From positions 248,001 to 312,000 of the forward strand of contig NZ_CANLYI010000001.1 of NCBI RefSeq assembly GCF_947495255.1: a stretch of DNA of 64,000 nt, written 5' to 3'. How positions within the stretch are numbered: the stretch's first letter is position 1; every line of letters starts with the position of its first letter. Shown here piece by piece: positions 1 through 8,343 of the stretch. The stretch is from an uncultured Winogradskyella sp. GTDB taxonomy: Bacteria; Bacteroidota; Bacteroidia; Flavobacteriales; Flavobacteriaceae. The notes below the pieces were generated by a model that saw only the letters and a program-made list of their open reading frames with translations, was not told where the DNA came from and made no database searches. Both the position numbers and the translations under genes were made by a program.

Positions 1-827
1 AAATGCTGAATTCTAGAAAAATACCAGTAACATTTTTGGTTAGAGAAGACAGTTTTTGGAATGGTGTTTTACCTGAAGGTGAAAGCGAAATGATTAACAG
101 ACACATTAAAAATCATCATATAGATTTGAGGCTTTCTACAAATTTGAAAGAAATAAAATCGGACGAAAACGGAAACGTAAAGTCCATTATTATTGAAGAA
201 ACCGGAGAAGAAATAGCATGTAATGTCGTTGGCTTAACAGCAGGAGTAACACCAAATATCGATTTCTTAAAAGATTCTGAAATTGAATTAGGACGAGGCG
301 TCAAAGTCAATCGTTTTTTAGAAACTAACATAAAAGACGTCTATGCTATTGGTGATTGTGCAGAACAACATGAAGCTATAGGAAATAGAAGACCAATTGA
401 AGCCGTTTGGTACACAGGCAGAATGATGGGAGAAACCTTAGCACAAACCATTTGCGGAAATAAAATTGAATACAAACCAGGACATTGGTTTAACTCTGCA
501 AAGTTTTTAGATATAGAATATCAAACCTATGGTTGGGTATTTGGTGTAAGAGGTCGTCCAGAATACGAAAAACATTTTCATTGGAAACATAGTGATGATA
601 CAAAATGTATCACTGTAGCTTACAATAAAGACACCAACGAATTTCTAGGCATCAATACTTTTGGAATTAGAATGCGACATGAAACATTTGATAAATGGTT
701 AACAGAAAAACGGAATGTTGATTATGTAATAAACCATCTCTCTGAAGCTAATTTTGACCCAGAATTTTATTCAAAATTCGAAAATGATATCCTTTCTACT
801 TACAATAACCAACTACAAACCGCTTAA
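1..827 (+). CDS. NAD(P)/FAD-dependent oxidoreductase, 5' end outside window
   Basis: The 274 visible residues are the C-terminal part of a pyridine-nucleotide oxidoreductase of the two-dinucleotide-fold type. The N-terminal FAD fold with its GxGxxG loop must lie upstream of the window, so the Met at base 3 is internal. Visible are the end of the NAD(P)-binding fold, a TAGVTPN segment (about residues 79-85 of the fragment) and the FAD-contacting DVYAIGDCAE motif (112-121), then a C-terminal region of about 150 residues that I cannot assign. The next gene, a membrane polyferredoxin, starts 3 bases after the stop, so the flavoprotein probably passes electrons between NAD(P)H and that protein. 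The substrate is not evident. It could equally be called an NADH dehydrogenase-like or ferredoxin reductase-like protein. Confidence 0.85.
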   Translation, partial: MLNSRKIPVTFLVREDSFWNGVLPEGESEMINRHIKNHHIDLRLSTNLKEIKSDENGNVKSIIIEETGEEIACNVVGLTAGVTPNIDFLKDSEIELGRGVKVNRFLETNIKDVYAIGDCAEQHEAIGNRRPIEAVWYTGRMMGETLAQTICGNKIEYKPGHWFNSAKFLDIEYQTYGWVFGVRGRPEYEKHFHWKHSDDTKCITVAYNKDTNEFLGINTFGIRMRHETFDKWLTEKRNVDYVINHLSEANFDPEFYSKFENDILSTYNNQLQTA

Positions 828-829
828 TT

Positions 830-2419
830 ATGAGTAACAAAATAAATCATAGCATGTCTTTAGCTAAACCAGATGCTGTAGACATTTCTAACAAACAAAA
901 AATAGCACTTGCAGTTGGTGTTATAGGGTTATTCGTATTAGTCCTAGCATTATTCAATACCAATTTTCCCAATAAAGCAGTTTTCTTATCACTTTCATTA
1001 GGTTTAATTATTGTTGGCATCGTCGTGTATGCAAGAGATGCCTACCTCAACAAATTAGAAGGTATAAAAAATGATGGTGTTTGGTTTAAATCCATTTCAT
1101 CTCGTGGTATTTGGGGTTGGATTGTTGGTATTATTCTAACCACATTTTATATCGTTCTTTATTTCTTTCCAAAATATTTAGGATTAGGCTCAGATGGTGA
1201 AGCTAACTCAGGCTTAATTGGTTTATTTGACCCATTGAGTCAGCTATTAAGTGGAAGAAATGCAAGTCAGTGGTTTGTTTATGGGACACTTTATACTGTT
1301 GCGATTTTAGCTTTTGGATATAAATTTATGCTTAAATACAGACACAATCGTTATCAGCAATTGCGAACGGTTTCAGTGATGTTTTTTCAATTAGGCTTCG
1401 CTTTTCTGATTCCAGAATTTATGTATGTAATGAATAACGATTTACCTTACTATGATTTAAAATCTATGTGGCCTCTTAACTATTATATTTTTGATGAATG
1501 GTCTGTAAACGGATTCCTATCTAATGGTAATATTGGCTTAGCTTTAATTCTGTTTGGTATTATTTCAATCTTTGTTATCTCACCTATATTAACTTACAAA
1601 TATGGAAAACGTTGGTACTGTTCTTGGGTTTGTGGTTGTGGTGGCTTAGCAGAAACTGCTGGAGATTCTTTTAGACAATTATCCTCAAAAAAGATGTCGG
1701 CATGGAAAATTGAACGTTGGTTAATACATACCGTTCTTGTCTTTTCTGTACTAATGACAACAGCAGTGATTTATACGTATTTAGGCTATGACAAAAATGA
1801 CTTTTGGCTTACTAGAGATGTTTTCATTGCTTTAGTTATTGGCTTTTTAACATTAGTATTTGCCGCTGTTATGTTTTTTAAAAGACAAGAACTCGGTAAA
1901 GATGCCAAATATGGAGCCATTGGTTTCTTTGTGGCAATTACCGTATTACTAGTGATGCATTTTACTGGCACAACTGAAAACCTTTTCTATGTAAAAGCAA
2001 GTGTATTAAGATCTTCATATGGAATTTATATTGGCTCTATTTTTTCTGGTGTCATTGGTACTGGTTTCTATCCTATTTTAGGAAATCGTTCTTGGTGCCG
2101 TTTTGGTTGTCCAATGGCTGCCGTTTTAGGATTTCAACAACGTATGTTTTCTAAATTTAGAATTACCACAAATGGTGGACAATGTATTTCTTGCGGAAAT
2201 TGTTCTAACAGTTGTGAAATGGGAATAGATGTACGTGCATACGCCCAAAAAGGTGAAAACATTGTACGCTCTAGTTGTGTTGGCTGTGGTGTTTGTTCTG
2301 CTGTTTGCCCAAGAGGTGTATTAAAATTAGAAAACGATTCTATGGAAGGTCGTATCAACCCTACTGAAATACTTTTAGGAAATGATGTTGATTTAATGGA
2401 TTTAGTGAATAAGAAATAA
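830..2419 (+). CDS. Membrane-bound polyferredoxin (4Fe-4S, NapH/NosR-like)
   Basis: A 529-residue integral membrane iron-sulfur protein. Several hydrophobic segments fill residues 25-420. Two CxxxC motifs of the kind found in NapH/NosR proteins are present: CSWVC near residue 264 and CRFGCP near 423. Two classical [4Fe-4S] motifs follow near the C-terminus: CISCGNCSNSC (about 452-462) and CVGCGVCSAVCP (about 484-495). This design carries electrons across or along the inner membrane. The gene follows the flavoprotein by 2 bases and overlaps the next gene by one base (TAATG), so it is translationally coupled to both. No maturation, nitrate or nitrous-oxide reductase gene is nearby, so the electron acceptor is unknown. 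Family placement is firm, pathway role is inference. Confidence 0.88.
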   Translation: MSNKINHSMSLAKPDAVDISNKQKIALAVGVIGLFVLVLALFNTNFPNKAVFLSLSLGLIIVGIVVYARDAYLNKLEGIKNDGVWFKSISSRGIWGWIVGIILTTFYIVLYFFPKYLGLGSDGEANSGLIGLFDPLSQLLSGRNASQWFVYGTLYTVAILAFGYKFMLKYRHNRYQQLRTVSVMFFQLGFAFLIPEFMYVMNNDLPYYDLKSMWPLNYYIFDEWSVNGFLSNGNIGLALILFGIISIFVISPILTYKYGKRWYCSWVCGCGGLAETAGDSFRQLSSKKMSAWKIERWLIHTVLVFSVLMTTAVIYTYLGYDKNDFWLTRDVFIALVIGFLTLVFAAVMFFKRQELGKDAKYGAIGFFVAITVLLVMHFTGTTENLFYVKASVLRSSYGIYIGSIFSGVIGTGFYPILGNRSWCRFGCPMAAVLGFQQRMFSKFRITTNGGQCISCGNCSNSCEMGIDVRAYAQKGENIVRSSCVGCGVCSAVCPRGVLKLENDSMEGRINPTEILLGNDVDLMDLVNKK

Positions 2420-3246
2420 TGAGATTAACTTTACTTCTATTTATATTTTCATCTATCGCTTTTGCCCAAAAAACCTACACAAAAAGTACGTTTAACAATG
2501 GCAATATTAATTCTAAAGGATGGATTCAAAATGATGTAAAAGTAGATTATTGGTATTTTTATCATGAGAACGGACAATTAGAAAAACGAGGTGCTTTTAG
2601 AAATGGTAAAGAAAACGGGTTTTGGAGATTTTTTGATACAAATGGAAATATTAAAGCCTATGGAGATTTTGAAAATGGTTTAAAAGTCAACCATTGGAAA
2701 ATATTTTCTAACAATAGACTTTTAGAAGAAGGGCATTACAATAACGGTAAACGTTCAAAATTCTGGAAATTCTATTTTCCAAACGGAAGACTTAAACATA
2801 AAGGACATTACAATGACGGTTTAAAAACAGATTACTGGAAAGCCTTTTATAATACTGGTAAATTGGAGAATGAAGGCGAATTTAAAAACGATAAACGTTC
2901 TGGCTTTTGGCGATTTTTCTATAAAAATGGAAAAATTGAAAAAGTTGGTGATTATAAGTTAGGAAAGCTCAGTAGCTATTGGCAATTTTACAGCGAAAAT
3001 GGTTTAAAAACATCCGAAGGCCATTTTGTAAATGGAGAAAAAGACAATTGGTGGTTATTTTACGATGAGAATGAAAAAATAAATCACAAGTGTCAATTAA
3101 CTAACAATAAAAAAAATGGTTATTGTTTAATGTATAAAAATGAAGAATTAGTTTCTGCAGCCAAATACTCTAAAGGTAAAAAGCTAAAAGTATGGACAGA
3201 CTTAAAATCATTTAAGAGAGACAACAAACTATCAGATTTAAAATAA
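2419..3246 (+). CDS. MORN/YwqK-type repeat protein, exported
   Basis: A 275-residue protein with a short signal peptide (MRLTLLLFIFSSIAFAQ) followed by about nine repeats of 22-24 residues, each built as NGxxxxxGxFxNGKxxGxWxFF. This is the MORN-like repeat found in proteins annotated as YwqK family antitoxins. The repeats form an open beta-sheet scaffold used in protein or membrane contacts. No toxin gene is adjacent, so an antitoxin role is not supported. It overlaps the polyferredoxin stop by one base and its own stop overlaps the next ATG by one base, making it a fixed part of the redox-glycosyltransferase operon. A scaffold or envelope-binding role is plausible; the exact function is unknown. 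Confidence 0.85.
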   Translation: MRLTLLLFIFSSIAFAQKTYTKSTFNNGNINSKGWIQNDVKVDYWYFYHENGQLEKRGAFRNGKENGFWRFFDTNGNIKAYGDFENGLKVNHWKIFSNNRLLEEGHYNNGKRSKFWKFYFPNGRLKHKGHYNDGLKTDYWKAFYNTGKLENEGEFKNDKRSGFWRFFYKNGKIEKVGDYKLGKLSSYWQFYSENGLKTSEGHFVNGEKDNWWLFYDENEKINHKCQLTNNKKNGYCLMYKNEELVSAAKYSKGKKLKVWTDLKSFKRDNKLSDLK

Positions 3247-3935
3247 TGCCCAATATAAAAGTTATTATTCCTGCTTATAATGAAGAAGAGTCGATTCCTC
3301 TTGTTATAAAAGCCATTCCTACTATTGTAGATGAAGTTATTGTAGTCAGTAACAATTCTACCGACCAAACAGAACTTAATGCAAAAAATGCTGGTGCCAC
3401 TGTATTGATAGAAAAGCAAAAAGGGTATGGTTTTGCCTGTTTAAAGGGTATGGATTATATTTCTAATCAAAAAAATAAGCCAGATATTATTGTTTTTTTA
3501 GATGGAGATTATAGTGATTACCCAGAAGAATTAACAAAAATAGTCCAACCAATAATTGAAGAAAATATCGATTTTGTTGTTGGCTCAAGGGTTGAAGAAC
3601 TGCGTGAAGAAGGATCAATGACCAAACCGCAAATATTTGGTAATTGGCTAACAACCAACCTAATGAAACTATTTTTTAAATCTACTTTTACCGACTTAGG
3701 TCCTTTTAGAGCCATAAAATACGATAAGCTTTTAGGTTTAAAAATGGAAGATAAAACTTATGGCTGGACGGTAGAAATGCAGTTAAAAGCATTAAAACAA
3801 AAGTTAAGTTATAGAGAAATCCCAGTAAATTATAGAAACAGAATAGGTGTCTCAAAAGTTTCAGGTACGATAAAAGGTGCTATCTTTGCTGGCGTAAAAA
3901 TCTTGACATGGATTTTTAAATACAGTTTTAAGTGA
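3246..3935 (+). CDS. GT2 glycosyltransferase, polyprenyl-phosphate sugar synthase-like (DPM1-like)
   Basis: A 229-residue GT-A glycosyltransferase. It has the nucleotide-binding start VIIPAYNEEES (residues 6-16) and the metal-binding FLDGDYSDYP motif near residue 85. Length and C-terminal layout match the dolichyl-phosphate mannose synthase group, with an RxRxGxSKVSGT-like segment near residues 198-209 and a hydrophobic C-terminal helix. Such enzymes move a sugar from a nucleotide to a polyprenyl phosphate at the inner membrane. The GT-C type membrane protein two genes downstream would need exactly such a lipid-linked donor. Start ATG overlaps the preceding stop (TAATG). The sugar (mannose or glucose) cannot be told from sequence. 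Confidence 0.87.
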   Translation: MPNIKVIIPAYNEEESIPLVIKAIPTIVDEVIVVSNNSTDQTELNAKNAGATVLIEKQKGYGFACLKGMDYISNQKNKPDIIVFLDGDYSDYPEELTKIVQPIIEENIDFVVGSRVEELREEGSMTKPQIFGNWLTTNLMKLFFKSTFTDLGPFRAIKYDKLLGLKMEDKTYGWTVEMQLKALKQKLSYREIPVNYRNRIGVSKVSGTIKGAIFAGVKILTWIFKYSFK

Positions 3936-5425
3936 TCTACCTTCAATATACAATAATTGTAATTTATACAATTGCCATAGTACTAATATTTATGTATGCT
4001 TTGGCTCAGCTAAACCTACTCTTTAACTACCTTTCTTCAAAAAAGAAACGAGACGACTCTGAGACATTTGATTTTTCAAATTCAGAAGAAATTCCAATAG
4101 TTACCATTCAACTACCTGTCTATAACGAGATGTACGTAATGGAGCGTTTGTTAAACAACATTGCCCTTTTAGAATACCCAAAAGATAAATTAGAAATTCA
4201 GGTTTTGGATGATTCTACAGATGAAACCATTGCCTCTACAAAAGCTCATGTAGAGCAACTTGCAACAACAGGATTAGATATAAAACATATTACCAGAACT
4301 GACCGAAGTGGTTTTAAAGCTGGTGCACTTAAAGAAGGATTAAAAATTGCAAAAGGTGAGTATATTGCCATTTTTGATGCCGATTTTTTACCGCAGCCTA
4401 ATTGGTTAAAACGTACTATTCCTTATTTTAAGAATGAAAAAATTGGTGTAGTCCAAACGCGTTGGGGACACATTAATAGAGATTATTCTTTGTTAACTAA
4501 AATCCAAGCTTTTGCTTTAGATGCACATTTTACCCTAGAGCAAGTTGGTAGAAATAGTAAAGGTCATTTTATTAATTTTAATGGTACAGCTGGTGCTTGG
4601 AGAAAAGCATGTATTCTCGATGCTGGTAATTGGGAAGGTGATACACTTACTGAAGATTTAGATTTAAGCTACAGAGCACAATTAAAGAATTGGGAATTTA
4701 AATACCTAGAAGATGTTGAAACGCCTGCTGAATTACCTGTAGTTATTAGTGCAGCCCGTTCTCAACAATTCCGTTGGAACAAAGGTGGTGCAGAAAACTT
4801 TAGAAAAATGCTTTGGCGTGTTGTAAAGTCTGATAATATTTCAGCGAAAACAAAAATTCACGGTTTACTTCATTTATTAAATAGCTCTATGTTTTTAAGC
4901 ATATTTACTGTGGCTATTTTAAGTATTCCGATGTTGTATATTAAAAATGAATATGCACACCTAAGAAACTACTTTTATGTAATGAGTTTCTTTGTAATGA
5001 GTACTATTATTTTCTTTGTATGCTATTGGTTTATGTACAAAAGCATCTATGGTAGTGGCTTTAAAAAATTCTTTAGTTACATAGGTATGTTTTTTACATT
5101 CTTCTCAATAGCTATGGGCTTTTCGCTTCATAATTCTATTGCTGTTATTGAAGGCCATATTGGTAAACGTAGTGAATTTGTACGTACACCAAAATTTAAT
5201 ATAAGTACGATTAGAGATTCTTGGAAAGGTAACAAATACCTTAGAAAAAAACTCTCACCTCACGTTGTTATTGAAGGTATGTTAATGCTTTATTTTGCTT
5301 TCGGAATGTATAGCGCATTTGTTGTTGGTGACCAAGGTGGTGATTTTGGGTTGTTTCCTTTTCACTTAATGCTCTTTATTGGTTTTGCTTATGTGTTTTT
5401 TAAATCATTGACTTCTAAAGTGTGA
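3932..5425 (+). CDS. Cellulose synthase/CslA-like processive GT2 glycosyltransferase
   Basis: A 497-residue membrane glycosyltransferase. An N-terminal transmembrane helix (about 5-30) precedes a cytoplasmic GT2 catalytic domain with DDSTDET (about 89-95), DADFLP (about 148-153), TEDLDL (about 237-242) and QQFRWNKG (about 277-284); the last is the Q(Q/R)xRW signature of processive beta-glycan synthases. Several transmembrane helices follow from about 310. The start is GTG inside a GTGA overlap with the preceding stop, so translation is coupled. It resembles CslA-type glucomannan synthase or bacterial cellulose synthase catalytic subunits, but no BcsB, BcsC or PilZ partner is nearby. Polymer identity is unknown. 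Confidence 0.88.
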   Translation: MIYLQYTIIVIYTIAIVLIFMYALAQLNLLFNYLSSKKKRDDSETFDFSNSEEIPIVTIQLPVYNEMYVMERLLNNIALLEYPKDKLEIQVLDDSTDETIASTKAHVEQLATTGLDIKHITRTDRSGFKAGALKEGLKIAKGEYIAIFDADFLPQPNWLKRTIPYFKNEKIGVVQTRWGHINRDYSLLTKIQAFALDAHFTLEQVGRNSKGHFINFNGTAGAWRKACILDAGNWEGDTLTEDLDLSYRAQLKNWEFKYLEDVETPAELPVVISAARSQQFRWNKGGAENFRKMLWRVVKSDNISAKTKIHGLLHLLNSSMFLSIFTVAILSIPMLYIKNEYAHLRNYFYVMSFFVMSTIIFFVCYWFMYKSIYGSGFKKFFSYIGMFFTFFSIAMGFSLHNSIAVIEGHIGKRSEFVRTPKFNISTIRDSWKGNKYLRKKLSPHVVIEGMLMLYFAFGMYSAFVVGDQGGDFGLFPFHLMLFIGFAYVFFKSLTSKV

Positions 5426-6828
5426 TTGCGCTTTGGAAATATCATAAACTTCCTCTTCTATTTTTTTTTATTAGCAGCATTTTTTATGTGAGTTTCGCCT
5501 ACGATTTAGTGCGCTCAGACACCACAAAGCTTTTATTACTTTATGTGGCTCTTTTTGTATTTGCCTTTCAAATTATAAAAAAATCAGGATTTAACTTTAG
5601 TTTATTAGTCATATTCTCAGTAGCTTTTAGGTTATTGTTTTTATTTGCTACGCCAAATTTATCACAAGATTTTTATCGTTTTATTTGGGATGGACAAATG
5701 CTACTATCTGGTTTTAATCCATATTTAACAACACCTAATTTTCAAATGGAATTAGGGGTAATTACTGGGTTTCATAATCAAGTTGAATTATATAATGGCA
5801 TGGGAAGTTTAAGCGCTTCGCATTTCACAAATTATCCACCAATAAATCAACTATGCTTCCTATTTGCAAATCTATTTCCTGGTAAAAGCATTTTAAGCTC
5901 AGTTATTGGATTAAGACTTATTATAATTGCTGCTGACATTGGAACACTTTACTTTGGAAAGAAACTCTTAGAACGTCTAAAACTGCCTTCTTCAAAGATT
6001 TTTTGGTACATTTTAAATCCGTTTATAATTATTGAATTAACAGGTAACCTTCATTTTGAAGGCGTCATGATATTCTTCCTTGTTTGGTCACTATACTTAC
6101 TACATGTTGGCAAATGGAAATGGGCAGCTTTTGTATTAGCTTGTTCTATATCAGTAAAGTTAATTCCGTTAATGCTATTACCTTTATTTTTTAATTTTTT
6201 TAAATCACATAAGAACGAAGAAAATACAACAAGCGTTTTAAACCTATTAAAGCGTCTTAATCTGCCAAAACTAATTACTTTTTATGCCATAATTGGGACA
6301 ACTATACTTCTACTCTTTTTGCCATTTTTCTCGATGGAATTTGTAGATAATTATTCTAAAACTGTAGGACTCTGGTTTGGTAATTTTGAATTTAATGCTA
6401 GTATTTATTATCTCATAAGAGAAATAGGTTTTGCAATTACTGGCTATAATGAAATTGCTATAATTGGTAAAATTCTACCTATTATTTCCGTCTTAATTAT
6501 TTTGAGCTTTGCGTTCTTTAAGGAGCATAATAATTTAACTAGATTAATAACTTCAATGTTATTGGTACTCACGTTTTATTTATTCTTAAGTACAACAGTT
6601 CACCCATGGTATATTGCAACTTTAGTAATATTAAGCGTATTTACTAATTACAAATTTCCAATCGTTTGGTCATTGGTCGTTGTGCTAAGTTATTTAGCAT
6701 ATTCTAACAGCACCAATTCTGAAAATCTTTATATAATTGGATTGGAATATGGCATTGTATTCTCTATATTTATTTGGGAAGTAGCCCTAAAAAAAAGACT
6801 GCTAGTTTCCCAGCAGTCTATATCTTAA
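5422..6828 (+). CDS. GT-C type polyprenol-phosphate mannosyltransferase-like membrane protein
   Basis: A 468-residue protein with about a dozen transmembrane segments. Near residues 82-100 it carries the sequence SQDFYRFIWDGQMLLSGFNP, which resembles the acidic first-loop motif of GT-C mannosyltransferases (PIG-M/MptB-like). Such enzymes use polyprenyl-phosphate sugar on the outer face of the inner membrane. The start is GTG in a GTGA overlap with the previous gene. The likely donor maker is the DPM1-like gene at 3246. It ends the operon, and its last codons overlap a terminator hairpin that serves the opposing strand. The general class is well supported; acceptor and sugar are unknown. Confidence 0.8.
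   Translation: MIALWKYHKLPLLFFFISSIFYVSFAYDLVRSDTTKLLLLYVALFVFAFQIIKKSGFNFSLLVIFSVAFRLLFLFATPNLSQDFYRFIWDGQMLLSGFNPYLTTPNFQMELGVITGFHNQVELYNGMGSLSASHFTNYPPINQLCFLFANLFPGKSILSSVIGLRLIIIAADIGTLYFGKKLLERLKLPSSKIFWYILNPFIIIELTGNLHFEGVMIFFLVWSLYLLHVGKWKWAAFVLACSISVKLIPLMLLPLFFNFFKSHKNEENTTSVLNLLKRLNLPKLITFYAIIGTTILLLFLPFFSMEFVDNYSKTVGLWFGNFEFNASIYYLIREIGFAITGYNEIAIIGKILPIISVLIILSFAFFKEHNNLTRLITSMLLVLTFYLFLSTTVHPWYIATLVILSVFTNYKFPIVWSLVVVLSYLAYSNSTNSENLYIIGLEYGIVFSIFIWEVALKKRLLVSQQSIS
6788..6819 (-). terminator. Intrinsic terminator inside the 3' coding end of the opposing gene
   Basis: AGACTGCT (6796-6803) and AGCAGTCT (6812-6819) form a perfect 8-bp stem with an 8-nt loop. Read on the minus strand the stem is followed by eight T. 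It therefore terminates the minus-strand gene ending at 6854, yet it lies wholly within the last codons of the plus-strand membrane protein. A weaker T-rich stretch at about 6832-6840 might let it work for the plus strand too. Confidence 0.75.
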
Positions 6829-6853
6829 CCATTTTTTATTAAATGAAATTGTA

Positions 6854-7231
6854 TTATTTCATTTTTTTTACTTCTAATATTTTAAAACTCTCAAAAGTTT
6901 CTACATAACCATTATCGTCTTCCTCTTCGTATTCTGTTATTTCATATGTAATTTGAAAACGTTTACCAATCATGTCTTCAGATTTTAAATTAACCGCTTT
7001 TAATGCTTCTTCTGAAATTTCAGTAAAGAACATTGTTATTTCACTTTCCTCATCATCTTCATCTTCTCTAATTATAAAAGAGTAACCATCTTCAGCGTCA
7101 TAACCATCAAAAGTAGCTGTCGTTGTAACCGTTTTCTTTTCTTGTGTTTTAATTGTTTTCTCCAATAAAGCGTTTGCACTAAATACAACGATAGAGAATA
7201 TAAAGGCTAGTGTAAGTTGTCTGTTTTTCAT
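6854..7231 (-). CDS. Small secreted hypothetical protein
   Basis: A 125-residue protein with an N-terminal hydrophobic signal sequence (residues 5-23, MKNRQLTLAF...). The mature part is strongly acidic, with runs of Asp and Glu (REDEDDEESE near 55-64, EYEEEDDN near 100-107) between beta-strand-like segments. I do not recognise the family. It stands alone on the minus strand, convergent to the glycosyltransferase operon, with its own terminator at 6788-6819. The acidic surface could bind cations, but that is only a guess from composition. Confidence 0.7.
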   Translation of the reverse strand: MKNRQLTLAFIFSIVVFSANALLEKTIKTQEKKTVTTTATFDGYDAEDGYSFIIREDEDDEESEITMFFTEISEEALKAVNLKSEDMIGKRFQITYEITEYEEEDDNGYVETFESFKILEVKKMK

Positions 7232-7282
7232 TTTTACTTAAAATTAAAAAATTGTTGTTTTAAATTCCTGTGTTTTAAATTT

Positions 7283-7335
7283 TAGGTATAGATATGTTAT
7301 TGACCAGCAAGACTTATAAAGCCTTGCTGTACCTA
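7283..7335. repeat. Nested inverted repeat in intergenic region
   Basis: CAGCAAG (7305-7311) pairs with CTTGCTG (7323-7329), and just outside it TAGGTA (7283-7288) pairs with TACCTA (7330-7335). No T-run follows on either strand, so it is not a clear terminator. It sits in the 250-bp gap upstream of the 125-residue protein gene. It may be a repeat element or an mRNA leader structure. Confidence 0.4.
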
Positions 7336-7483
7336 TAACTAATTATTTGTTTTGTGGTTTTGGGAATTTGCTACCTCAAGCCCAAATGCTTTTAGAATAT
7401 AACCTCATGATTATAATTACTGTAGCTACAATTGTAGATTTTTTTTAGTCTAATCGTTTTTTAGAGTAAATTTAAGTTTGGCA

Positions 7484-7897
7484 CTACACTTTAAACATCT
7501 CCTTAGAATTTTTAAAGCTTTTAAACTCTAACATATAATCGTTAGGGTCTTTAATAAAAAAAGACAAATGCTCTCCTGTTTTACCCTCTAAAAAAGTAGT
7601 TTGAGTTACAACTTTTAACTTTAGATTAATCAGTTTTGCATAAAGCGCTTTCCAGTTTTCTTCATTTACAATAACACCAAAATGAAATGACGGCAACAGT
7701 TTGCCTTCAAACACATAATTGGGACTATGAAAATGAAATTTTTCGGCTTGTATAAAAGTAATTTGATGACCAAATAAATTTATATCTAACCAATTGTCAC
7801 TTGTTCTTCCTGCGGAAGCTCCAATGCTATTTAAGTAGAAGTTCTTAGTTTCTTCTACATTTAAACACGGCAACGAGATATGAAATGATGTTTCCAT
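7484..7897 (-). CDS. VOC family (glyoxalase/bleomycin-resistance fold) protein
   Basis: A 137-residue single-domain protein beginning FHISLPCLNVEETKNFYLN, the usual first beta-alpha-beta unit of the vicinal oxygen chelate fold. Metal-ligand candidates are His6 in that first strand, a His in PSFHFGV (about residue 72) and the Glu in DYMLEFKSF (about residue 124). The family covers glyoxalases, dioxygenases and drug-binding proteins, so the substrate cannot be named. It is the last of a minus-strand series that includes the polyamine genes, 75 bases after the acidic 108-residue protein gene; co-transcription is possible but not shown. Confidence 0.82.
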   Translation of the reverse strand: METSFHISLPCLNVEETKNFYLNSIGASAGRTSDNWLDINLFGHQITFIQAEKFHFHSPNYVFEGKLLPSFHFGVIVNEENWKALYAKLINLKLKVVTQTTFLEGKTGEHLSFFIKDPNDYMLEFKSFKNSKEMFKV

Positions 7898-7972
7898 AAT
7901 TCAACCATTTAAAATTTATAACATTTTAATATATAGTAAATTACAAAATATTCTCAACGTGACAACTATGAT

Positions 7973-8299
7973 TTAGTCAAAATCTTCGTCCTCAGCACCA
8001 GGCTCTAAATCTGGATCTTGCACAGCTGTTGGATCATCATCTTCAAAATCCTCATAATCATCTTCATCGTAATTCTCCATTGTCTGCTCTAGCTTAGTAC
8101 TTACTTTCACTAAATATTTAGTATCTTCAGTAGTTACCTCAACAGCTTCAATAATTTCATTTTTAGCATTCTTAAAAGAAACAATTTGTTCATCATCGTA
8201 ACCATCTGGATATTTCTCTACAAGAAGTGCTAAAATTTCGGGTGTTAATTTTTTGAAATCAACTATAACTCGTTTTAAATGTGCGTCTTTCGGTTTCAT
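7973..8299 (-). CDS. Conserved-looking small protein with acidic C-terminal tail
   Basis: A 108-residue cytoplasmic protein. Residues 1-70 look like a small mixed fold (LKRVIVDFKKLTPEILALLVEKYPDGYDD), and residues 75-108 are almost all Asp, Glu, Pro and Tyr (YDEDDYEDFEDDD). I cannot assign a family. It lies 44 bases downstream of the GNAT-nitrilase gene in the same direction, so it probably belongs to the polyamine transcript. An acidic tail next to polyamine enzymes could suggest binding of cationic amines or nucleic-acid mimicry, but that is speculation. Confidence 0.7.
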   Translation of the reverse strand: MKPKDAHLKRVIVDFKKLTPEILALLVEKYPDGYDDEQIVSFKNAKNEIIEAVEVTTEDTKYLVKVSTKLEQTMENYDEDDYEDFEDDDPTAVQDPDLEPGAEDEDFD

Positions 8300-8343
8300 T
8301 TTTTAATAATATTTCTGAAGCTAATTTTTTTTAAATATAATAC

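Noticed and set aside
2419..3246. YwqK family antitoxin of a toxin-antitoxin pair
   Set aside because: The repeats match the family name, but there is no toxin gene, and the protein has a signal peptide and lies in a glycosyltransferase operon.
7426..7437. CTACAATTGTAG palindrome followed by T-run as a terminator
   Set aside because: The T-run is on the plus strand, but no plus-strand gene reads into it; both flanking genes are on the minus strand.
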